The position numbers and the translations under genes are program-made. The notes beneath the pieces are model-generated. The model did no database searches. It worked only from the letters and a program-made list of their open reading frames with translations, and was not told where the DNA came from. 29,708 nucleotides of DNA from a virus. Where the stretch lies: positions 1 through 29,708 of IMG/VR virus record IMGVR_UViG_3300021963_009901. One strand, written 5' to 3'. Of the stretch, positions 22,870 to 29,336 are shown piece after piece (position 1 is the first letter of the stretch; each line of letters starts with the position of its first letter).

Positions 22870-25449
22870 TTACTCAGATGTTTCTGCTGGCATTAAATCT
22901 TCGTAGTTTGGCATATCTTTAAGTAGGGGCAAAAGTCCGAGCCAATGCAATTGTTTATACAAAGTTAATAAATTATGATTGGAAATATTATTATTTCTGA
23001 GTAATGCCTCAAGATTTTCAGTACTTTCTTTTCTTGTCAAGAAAAATATCAGATACTCCAACATACCGTGTGACAACCCCAACCGAGACGCAAATTCTCT
23101 ACCGCCACCTTGGAGCCTTTCTGAAACTATTCGGGTGAAATATTCCTTCATGTACTGTCGTACTCTATTCATGTCTTGGATTTTGTCTGAGTTGCTGCCT
23201 CCAGGTATTTCGTCTGTTCCCATGATTTGCTGCTCGTATCTAATCGGCGATATAGCCCTGACAATCCGGGCAAGACGGGGGTTCGCATTTAATTCATTTT
23301 GTAGTATCTCGGGACGAACTTTTTGTCTAAGTTGATTATCTTGAAACACCATCCAGGGTAATACATCTACGTAATCATCATAAGATATTGGTTCATCGAC
23401 ACCTTTGTCGGCGAGATTAAGGATTGGCGGTTTCGCAGACTCTCCTTGACGAAAACCAATCGGTGGCTGGTACGGAGCAAATGGTTTTGCTGGTCTTTTT
23501 CTTTTTTCTTCTTCGTCTTTTCTAATAAAGTCCAAAACTTCATTATCTCTTATTGGAATGTCTTGTCGTGTGAGATATTCCCTGATTATGTCCGGGTCAT
23601 AATTAAGCAATTCAGCAATTTCTGCGTCTCCATACATGGTGCTTAATTCGTCGATGGCAACCCAGTCGTCGCCTACGGTATCTTCCGGCACCCGACGGGT
23701 GTCTTGCCCCTCGTATAATCCCCGTTCCTGTATCTCTCCGAGTACCTTGAGAAAGATGTCGGCTTCCTCCCGCAGGCGTGCATATTCAAGGTCCTTGTAA
23801 TATTTGTCCTTGGCGTTCTTGTCCTTTCTTGGTCGTGTGCCTGGTTTATCACTGACATAAGGAATTCCACCTTCGACGTCTTCCCATTCCGGAATTATTG
23901 ACCTTGCAAATTTTTTTACATCTTTTTTGGGGTCAATAAGTGAATCATATGTATTGGGATACTCTCCGTACGGAGAGTACAAATTGTCATTAAGTGGGTC
24001 GTATGCAAATAACTTCAACATTGCCTTAGCGAATGCTGTTTCTGGCCCATGGGGGTCGTTGCCACTGTGGTATATGTGATAACCAACACTAATATCGTCC
24101 ACTCTGTTATCAAAACTGGTATCACCACCTATTGCTCGTATCGCTAGGTAGCGTTTACGAAACTGAGGTGGTGCTTGTACCTTGACCCCAGTTTTTGTTT
24201 TTTCTATTATGAATCCTCGGTTGGCCATATTCTTTAACATTTGTTGGGCGTGTCCACTTGGTGTATCGAATTTTATATTGGGAACACTTTCTTTCTCATA
24301 TTTTTCTGCCCAAATCGCACTATCTTTTATGATATTTCCCCAAAAACTCTGCAGCACCGGATTGGAGCCAACCATTGGGAGGTCGTCGTTCCCGGTAACC
24401 GGATTACATACAAATCCATCACCATCACCATCAACCATGGTCAGTCCACGACATTTGCCGAACTGCCCTTTTTCTCTCGCTTTACTAATAAGACTCCCTA
24501 TGGTGCCGCCAATTTGTGCACCTAATTGTTTTCTGCGAATAAATAATTTACGGATAGGGAATGTCTGACCAAGAAAGTTGGTCGTCCAGTGTGCATTCAG
24601 GGATTTCCGGGAGTTACGAACCCCTGCCCCAATCTTGCGGGCACGTTCCGTATTGGAGACAAACTGCCTCCCTCGTTTATCGCCTGCTAGTTTTTTGGCT
24701 ATGGTTGCGCGACGCTGTGCTGGTGATAACTTTTTCCATGCTTTTGCTGGTAGATATCTTGTCATTCTGCCTTTTCGGAGCGCTGGTTTCCCGTCAGCCG
24801 TAGTCCATCGCTCTCTAGTCCATTTCTTGAGGGACCGCTGGGCTCCGCCGGGTTTGCCGCGATAGCCGCCACCAGCGCGGCGGTACTCTTGTGCGACCAG
24901 TTGTGCCTTGCGCGCGGACCATTGTCCTGGTCGCCCGCCTTTGGAGCCAGCCATAATACGCCTCTTGATATTTTCGCGTAGTTCTGGTTTTGTATACTTC
25001 ATTGACTTGAGTTCCTGGTCAACGCAGGCCTTCTCTATGAATTCGAATGCACGAACCGTATGAATACTCAAATCCATCGATAAATAATCGTTCTTGGGTG
25101 CAGACTTACGGACAACCCCGTTGGGTATTACTGCGAAGCGGCACTTGCCCCCAGCCTCAACGGGTAACGAAATTAACTTGCATGATGAGCCGCCTTCCCA
25201 CATGATGCAATTGGCACACTTGACCCCAATGTGCTGCACATCGTTTTCTGAGGGCGATTCATAACCGGCCCAGACTCCATCCCCGTCCTCATTGAACTTG
25301 CCGTACTTGGATACGACAGCAAGAAGAGAAGATGCGACTGCGGTCTCTTGTGGTCCAACGATAACCACATCATCATCACGGGGAGTATCTATCGAAATGC
25401 GCAATTCCCCAGATAGAATTCTCAAAATTGGGGAAAGATTATTGTCCAT
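22870..25449 (-). CDS. Large basic protein with four-Cys cluster and DUF5872-like region
   Basis: 859 residues from ATG at 25449. Visible parts: an acidic loop NEDGDGVWAGYE at about 53-64; a four-Cys motif C78-x2-C81-x8-C90-x12-C103 followed by RFAVIPN, similar in spacing to HiPIP-type or zinc-binding phage domains; a strongly basic block at about 148-275 (GSKGGRPGQWSARKAQLVAQ, RSLKKWTRERWTTADGKPAL, RYLPAKAWKKLSPAQRRAT) that matches my memory of the DUF5872-like domain in phage and large-virus proteins; a second acidic loop DGDGDGFVCNP near 340-350; then about 500 residues of unknown, mostly helical sequence. The basic block suggests nucleic-acid binding. Orientation and shared acidic loops pair it with the RelA-like protein downstream. 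Possible internal virion protein; not established. Confidence 0.75.
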   Translation of the reverse strand: MDNNLSPILRILSGELRISIDTPRDDDVVIVGPQETAVASSLLAVVSKYGKFNEDGDGVWAGYESPSENDVQHIGVKCANCIMWEGGSSCKLISLPVEAGGKCRFAVIPNGVVRKSAPKNDYLSMDLSIHTVRAFEFIEKACVDQELKSMKYTKPELRENIKRRIMAGSKGGRPGQWSARKAQLVAQEYRRAGGGYRGKPGGAQRSLKKWTRERWTTADGKPALRKGRMTRYLPAKAWKKLSPAQRRATIAKKLAGDKRGRQFVSNTERARKIGAGVRNSRKSLNAHWTTNFLGQTFPIRKLFIRRKQLGAQIGGTIGSLISKAREKGQFGKCRGLTMVDGDGDGFVCNPVTGNDDLPMVGSNPVLQSFWGNIIKDSAIWAEKYEKESVPNIKFDTPSGHAQQMLKNMANRGFIIEKTKTGVKVQAPPQFRKRYLAIRAIGGDTSFDNRVDDISVGYHIYHSGNDPHGPETAFAKAMLKLFAYDPLNDNLYSPYGEYPNTYDSLIDPKKDVKKFARSIIPEWEDVEGGIPYVSDKPGTRPRKDKNAKDKYYKDLEYARLREEADIFLKVLGEIQERGLYEGQDTRRVPEDTVGDDWVAIDELSTMYGDAEIAELLNYDPDIIREYLTRQDIPIRDNEVLDFIRKDEEEKRKRPAKPFAPYQPPIGFRQGESAKPPILNLADKGVDEPISYDDYVDVLPWMVFQDNQLRQKVRPEILQNELNANPRLARIVRAISPIRYEQQIMGTDEIPGGSNSDKIQDMNRVRQYMKEYFTRIVSERLQGGGREFASRLGLSHGMLEYLIFFLTRKESTENLEALLRNNNISNHNLLTLYKQLHWLGLLPLLKDMPNYEDLMPAETSE

Positions 25450-25455
25450 CCCACA

Positions 25456-25485
25456 ATTATCTCACCTACGTTTTATTTTCGTAGG
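25456..25485 (-). promoter_or_regulatory. Leaderless-type promoter with inverted repeat
   Basis: On the minus strand TGAGATAAT (25464-25456) is an extended -10 box whose last base lies exactly six bases before the ATG at 25449, the geometry of leaderless actinobacterial transcripts. Just upstream sits CCTACG-N9-CGTAGG (25465-25485), a perfect 6-base inverted repeat covering the -35 area and thus a candidate operator, or a short terminator hairpin for the gene before it. Confidence 0.5.
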
Positions 25486-25499
25486 AAGCATCCGGAAAT

Positions 25500-25775
25500 T
25501 TATAGATTACCATCATCGGGCAAACGCGTTCGCTGTCGTGCTGTTCTGGCAGCGATGGCGAATAATTCTTCCCTGCCCATTTGGGTAATCATATATTTGC
25601 CATCGGCGCACTCTTCCAAAAAGCCACCCTTGATAAGAATTCGCGCAGATTCTTTAACCCTGCTTGGTTTATCCAGCCTTGGGATTATGTGAATTGCATC
25701 CTCGGGAGAAAACGGCTGTTTCATTATCTTGGCAACCCCCAGGAGAATGTGGGTATTTGAATCGTACTTAATCAT
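25500..25775 (-). CDS. Small winged-helix-like DNA-binding protein
   Basis: 91 residues. The pattern is a winged helix: helices in MIKYDSNTHILLGVAKIMKQ and FSPEDAIHIIPRL, a recognition-helix-like RVKESARILIKGGFLEE, and a wing ADGKYMITQMGREEL, with a basic tail (RTARQRTRLP). The arrangement 'segregate, helix, GFLEE, ..YMIT..G' is typical of small phage regulators with MarR- or PadR-like folds. It overlaps the previous gene's end by eight bases and precedes the large basic protein, so may regulate the leftward block. Confidence 0.72.
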   Translation of the reverse strand: MIKYDSNTHILLGVAKIMKQPFSPEDAIHIIPRLDKPSRVKESARILIKGGFLEECADGKYMITQMGREELFAIAARTARQRTRLPDDGNL

Positions 25776-26076
25776 GGTCCAGCAGGAGTCTCACTATTTT
25801 GATGTCTGGGTGATTGTTGAGTGCTTGGCGGTCTATCGTGTAGACGTTGTTCCGCCCTGTTTTTTCAGATTTCAGGATACCAATATCTGCCCAAAATGCG
25901 ACAGATTTCTCTACCGCCGATGGCGATACTCCAAGAATAACCGACATAGCAATCTGGGTTACCGATGGGTCGGCCATGAGGATTGCCAACACTCTGCCGT
26001 GAGTTGACAGAAATCCACCTTTTCGCAGTAAATCTTTGTCCTCGCCATAGGCACTTAACAAATCATAAACATTCAT
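25768..26076 (-). CDS. Winged-helix regulator, MarR/ArsR-like
   Basis: 102 residues. HTH core: LSTHGRVLAILMADPSVTQI (helices 1-2), AMSVILGVSPSAVEKSVAFW (turn and recognition helix), DIGILKSEKTGRNNVYTIDR (beta wing). This is the standard wHTH order of bacterial MarR/ArsR-type repressors. First gene of the leftward transcript and divergent from the gene at 26144, the usual place for an autoregulatory switch. Together with the next gene it may form a two-protein regulator; the two have similar size and fold but little sequence identity. Confidence 0.8.
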   Translation of the reverse strand: MNVYDLLSAYGEDKDLLRKGGFLSTHGRVLAILMADPSVTQIAMSVILGVSPSAVEKSVAFWADIGILKSEKTGRNNVYTIDRQALNNHPDIKIVRLLLDHD

Positions 26077-26143
26077 TGCCGAATCCCATCGTTGTAATTA
26101 CTGTGCTTTTGTCACGTTATACCAACTGACCAAAGGAGAGCGC
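26077..26143. promoter_or_regulatory. Divergent intergenic control region
   Basis: 67 bases between the leftward winged-helix gene and the rightward gene at 26144. Rightward: TTGTAA at 26092 and TATACC at 26118 (20-base spacer, poor) with AAAGGAGAG before the ATG. Leftward: no convincing box. The divergent arrangement beside a repressor-type gene is the main reason to mark it. Confidence 0.4.
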
Positions 26144-26407
26144 ATGCTTGCCGACAAACTCAAGGCATTGGGCACAACGGTACAGGGCTGCCGAATTGAC
26201 GCCATTCTCAAGACCCTAGCAACAGAAGACGCTAACGCGTTTATTGCCGCCTTGCGAAATCCCAGCATTTCCATTCGTTCCCTGTCATCGGCACTTACGA
26301 GCGAGGGCCATTCAGTTAGCCGAGACTCCATTGCCAAGGGGCGGATGTGTGTGGCAAACCCCTCGACCTGCAAATGCCAAGCGCTGGCAGTGGAGGTTCA
26401 GTCATGA
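26144..26407 (+). CDS. Small HTH-like DNA-binding protein
   Basis: 87 residues, ATG with AAAGGAG ahead. Helical N-terminus MLADKLKALGTTVQGCRIDAILKTL, then IRSLSSALTSEGHSVSRDSIAKG, which reads as a helix-turn-helix (SLSSALTSEGHSVSRDSIAKG), ending with CVANPSTCKC. This 'K-L-x-L, T-x-GC-x-I...L..EGH.VS..S..' pattern occurs in small actinophage proteins encoded next to metallophosphatases or terminases, where it may be a DNA-binding packaging or regulatory factor; I hold that lightly. ATGA overlap with the metallophosphoesterase. Confidence 0.75.
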   Translation: MLADKLKALGTTVQGCRIDAILKTLATEDANAFIAALRNPSISIRSLSSALTSEGHSVSRDSIAKGRMCVANPSTCKCQALAVEVQS

Positions 26408-27615
26408 GTCTTTCCGACAAGTTGGAATCGCTGACAGCAAAAGACACTAGTTCAAAAACGCTTGGCGCAATTGCTGATTTATTATCTCGAAACAAAATTG
26501 AGATTGATGAGATTGGTGAAATCAAAAAGATTTCCATCTACCAGTCGTTGACCAAAAACGAGGATGGCCAGGCTGAGGTTCACGACCTAACAGCGATACA
26601 AATCAGCCCCAAGTGGGAGGTCGGGCCAGAGTGGCAGATTGTCCAGCGTGGGCCTGAGGTGCGTATCCCAAAGCCCAGTGGAGCGCCAAGCAAAACAACA
26701 GACTTCAAAACCTGCGTGGTGGTGCCAGACATTCAGTTCGGATTTTTCCGCAATCGTGAGGGGACCCTCGAGCCAACCCACGACGAGGATGCAATCAGCG
26801 TCGCACTCAAAGTAATTGCACACCTCAATCCGGAACTAATTGTTTGCGTCGGGGACAATTTGGACTTACCCGAAATGGGCAAATACGTCACTTATCCAAG
26901 TTATGCCCTGACCACTCAGGCAACGATTGATAGGGCAACTGTATTTTGTGCGGAACTACGTTCCGCCGCTCCACGCGCCAAGATTGTTTGGTTGGCGGGG
27001 AACCACGAAGAACGGATGCCAAAATATATCGTGCAGAATGCAACTGCGGCGTACGGGCTGAGGCGCGGAATGGCTCCGGAGTCATGGCCCGTTCTTTCCG
27101 TTCCATTTCTCTGTCGCATGGATGACTTCGGTGTTGAGTACCGGCCAGGTTATCCAGCCTCAGATATTTGGGTAAACAAGAAACTACGCATCATTCACGG
27201 CGACCGCGTGAAGAGTTCCGGCTCCACAGCGCATGTCTATTTGAATTCTGAGAAGAGCAGCGTCATTTACGGTCACATTCATCGTATCGAAATGGCCCAC
27301 AAGACTCGCGAAGATTGGGATGGGCCACGCACAATCATGGCTGCATCGCCAGGATGTCTGGCGCGAATTGATGGGGCAATTCCCAGCACCAAGGGTGGAG
27401 TTGATTTGGATGGACGACCAATAACTCGCCACGAGAACTGGCAACAGGGTCTCGGAATCGTTATGTACGAAGACGATGGAGACCATAAGTTTTCCTACGA
27501 ATGCATGCCCATCTATTCGGGATGGGGAATGTTCCGGGGTAAAGAGTTTGTGTCGCCCACCAAGGACGTAGAAGCGAAGAAGCAAGCGCCCAAGAAGACG
27601 CAAAGCAAAAAGTAG
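26404..27615 (+). CDS. Calcineurin-like metallophosphoesterase
   Basis: 403 residues from ATG 26404 (overlapping the preceding TGA); the longer frame starting upstream lies over the HTH gene. Metallophosphoesterase motifs in order: D109-I-Q111 (VVVPDIQFGFF), G150-D151-N-x-D154 (CVGDNLDLPE), G199-N200-H201-E202 (WLAGNHEER), H265 (IIHGDRV), and G-H291-I-H293 (VIYGHIHRIE). These bind two metals and hydrolyse phosphodi- or monoesters. Motif I has Gln in place of the common His (D-x-Q for D-x-H), as seen in some phage members. Residues 1-95 are an N-terminal extension with possible DNA-contact helices; the C-terminal tail is lysine-rich. Substrate unknown; DNA end processing is one option. Confidence 0.9.
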   Translation: MSLSDKLESLTAKDTSSKTLGAIADLLSRNKIEIDEIGEIKKISIYQSLTKNEDGQAEVHDLTAIQISPKWEVGPEWQIVQRGPEVRIPKPSGAPSKTTDFKTCVVVPDIQFGFFRNREGTLEPTHDEDAISVALKVIAHLNPELIVCVGDNLDLPEMGKYVTYPSYALTTQATIDRATVFCAELRSAAPRAKIVWLAGNHEERMPKYIVQNATAAYGLRRGMAPESWPVLSVPFLCRMDDFGVEYRPGYPASDIWVNKKLRIIHGDRVKSSGSTAHVYLNSEKSSVIYGHIHRIEMAHKTREDWDGPRTIMAASPGCLARIDGAIPSTKGGVDLDGRPITRHENWQQGLGIVMYEDDGDHKFSYECMPIYSGWGMFRGKEFVSPTKDVEAKKQAPKKTQSKK

Positions 27616-27621
27616 GCCGCA

Positions 27622-28305
27622 ATGACTACAGTCGTAGCGGTACAGGGCGATGGATTCGCCGTACTTGGAACGGACAGCCGCATCTCGTCAATAGATTCAG
27701 ATGGGTATGTCTCGAGAATCCATACGGTCAGTAGCAATATTTGTAAAATTGCCCAAGTTGGCGGAATGCTTATCGGCATTGCCGGTGATGTGCGCGCAAT
27801 TAATCTCGTGTCATATTCGCTTCCTGTCGCGCCTCCCCCACACTCCCTCAAAGGAAAAAAACTTGACGAATACGTAACCAACAAGTTCATTCCCGCATTA
27901 CGTAATTGTTTTGAGGTCAACGGGTATTCACCCCCGCCGAAAGAAAGTGCGGAACACGCTGCTGAACATGGTTCCGAAATCCTCTTAGCCGTCAATGCAA
28001 CCATCTACCAGATTGACAATGACTATTCATGGTCCAATGACGCAAGTGGCCTATATGCGATAGGTACAGGTGGTCAATATGCTATTGGTGCGCTTGCGGC
28101 GCTCATCAAAGGAAAAATTGACACACATATATCAGCAAAAAAACATTGTCTGAATGCTCTGGCAATCGCCGCAAAGTTTGACCCACACACTGGATACCCA
28201 TACCAAACCTATTACCAAGAAGCGGTTCCTGGTCGTAAACCTGCCAATCCCGGAACGGAAACCAAAACTTCCACCAAGCCGAGAGCCGGGAGAGCAGCAC
28301 AATGA
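27622..28305 (+). CDS. Proteasome-beta/HslV-like Ntn hydrolase
   Basis: 227 residues. The N-terminus MTTVVAVQGDGFAVLGTDSR matches proteasome beta subunits and HslV: Thr2 would be the nucleophile after Met removal, D18 the D17 equivalent, and K42 (NICKIAQVGG) aligns with K33 of HslV (NARKV) after an eight-residue insertion. It continues LIGIAGDVRA, and SGLYAIGTGGQYAIGALAAL as the GxG-rich helix region. There is no propeptide and the C-terminus is basic and disordered (KTSTKPRAGRAAQ). Likely a threonine peptidase or related amidohydrolase; assembly into a ring is not shown. Starts six bases after the metallophosphoesterase and overlaps the WhiB gene by ATGA. Confidence 0.88.
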   Translation: MTTVVAVQGDGFAVLGTDSRISSIDSDGYVSRIHTVSSNICKIAQVGGMLIGIAGDVRAINLVSYSLPVAPPPHSLKGKKLDEYVTNKFIPALRNCFEVNGYSPPPKESAEHAAEHGSEILLAVNATIYQIDNDYSWSNDASGLYAIGTGGQYAIGALAALIKGKIDTHISAKKHCLNALAIAAKFDPHTGYPYQTYYQEAVPGRKPANPGTETKTSTKPRAGRAAQ

Positions 28306-28604
28306 AATCAGAGCCACCACCATACGGGGACAACTCGTCATGGATGAACTACGCCAATTGTCGTGGGAAAACAGAAAAGATGTTTCCGAAGGAACACAAA
28401 GACATCACCTACATCGTTGAGGCTCGCGCCCTATGTTCCGATTGTCCAGTAAAACTCCAGTGCCTTGAGTATGCACTGGAATTCCCACCAGCAGATATGC
28501 ATGGTGTTTGGGCTGGGCTTACAAGTCGTCAATTAGCGGCAGAGCAGAGACGGCGCGGCGTTGGGCCAACACGACCAACACTTGCCCAGATGTGGGGCGA
28601 CTAG
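28302..28604 (+). CDS. whiB-like: WhiB-family iron-sulphur regulator 2
   Basis: 100 residues. Cysteines C20, C45-x2-C48-x5-C54 (LCSDCPVKLQC), turn GVWAG (68-72), then a basic tail TSRQLAAEQRRRGVGPTR. This is the more canonical of the two WhiB copies, with the LEYAL-x-x-x...GVWAGLT signature. It should bind [4Fe-4S] and modulate transcription through sigma-A and DNA contacts. It is translationally coupled (ATGA) to the proteasome-like gene, so its level may track that of a peptidase that could turn over regulators; that link is speculation. Its stop shares CTAG with the opposing gene. Confidence 0.94.
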   Translation: MKSEPPPYGDNSSWMNYANCRGKTEKMFPKEHKDITYIVEARALCSDCPVKLQCLEYALEFPPADMHGVWAGLTSRQLAAEQRRRGVGPTRPTLAQMWGD

Positions 28605-28993
28605 TTGTGCTGTTTTTTGCAGAGATGAAATTCAACCCCATCTAAACGACGCTCGTCTGAGATTGCGGTAATCAATCCATGATTCTCTGGAATATTTAAA
28701 CTCCTAAGAGGCAGGGCATCAACAATCCTTGACAGTTCATCCATTGCCTTGGGGTAGTCGAGGTCGGACTCTGCAATTAGAAACAGAAGATACTTACTTT
28801 CCAGTTGTATCCAAAATATTTTTGATGGATACAGTTCCATCTTCAGGGACATCATCTCAATAAGTTGCTTAATGTCTGGCCACACAGCAGTGGTTCCGGT
28901 TGGGTCGTTGCCGTGTTGATTGATAACTACGAGCAATCCATCTGAGTCAACAGAAGTCAGCGTTGACACTTCTTCGGCGATTATGTTTGTCAT
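28601..28993 (-). CDS. Hypothetical protein
   Basis: 130 residues, no family recognised. Mixed alpha/beta with no signal or membrane helix: VDSDGLLVVINQHGND, WPDIKQLIEMMSLKMELYPS, FWIQLESKYLLFLIAESDLDYP and DELSRIVDALPLRSLNIPENHG. Last gene of the leftward group of three; the upstream gene ends in a four-base overlap with its start. Its stop and that of the opposing WhiB gene use the same palindromic CTAG, with no terminator hairpin visible between them. Confidence 0.7.
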   Translation of the reverse strand: MTNIIAEEVSTLTSVDSDGLLVVINQHGNDPTGTTAVWPDIKQLIEMMSLKMELYPSKIFWIQLESKYLLFLIAESDLDYPKAMDELSRIVDALPLRSLNIPENHGLITAISDERRLDGVEFHLCKKQHN

Positions 28994-29334
28994 TGGACCC
29001 TCACATTGCAGGCATCACAAAATGTCATACCTTGGAATTCAATTAGTTTTTTATCACATGTCTGCTTGCCACATGGCTCAAGAATCGTATCACCAGTAAA
29101 GTAAGCCCTCACTACGTCCATTGGCTCAGGTAACGTAAACTGCGCACTCCCTGGGGGAGGGACACCCCTTTCGGAGCGCATGTGCTCCCATGTGCAATAC
29201 AGAATGTACTCAGCAAGGGTCATATTGTTTTTTCGTGCTGCAGTAAGAATTTCATTTTTGAGCGACCCCTTGACACGCAGCGCAATGTTGTACAGCCGGT
29301 CTGGGTACTTTGCTCGTAATGCCTTTTTGCCCAT
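28990..29334 (-). CDS. Ribbon-helix-helix-like protein with C-terminal zinc finger
   Basis: 114 residues. The N-terminal half, YNIALRVKGSLKNEILTAARKNNMTLAEYI, has the strand-helix-helix pattern of ribbon-helix-helix DNA-binding proteins. The C-terminal half has C88-x4-C93-x12-C106-x2-C109 (EPCGKQTC...TFCDACN), a probable zinc site. A DNA-binding regulator is the best guess; the fusion is not one I can name. Starts two bases downstream of the TauD-like stop and overlaps the following gene by ATGA-type four bases. Confidence 0.72.
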   Translation of the reverse strand: MGKKALRAKYPDRLYNIALRVKGSLKNEILTAARKNNMTLAEYILYCTWEHMRSERGVPPPGSAQFTLPEPMDVVRAYFTGDTILEPCGKQTCDKKLIEFQGMTFCDACNVRVQ

Positions 29335-29336
29335 AT

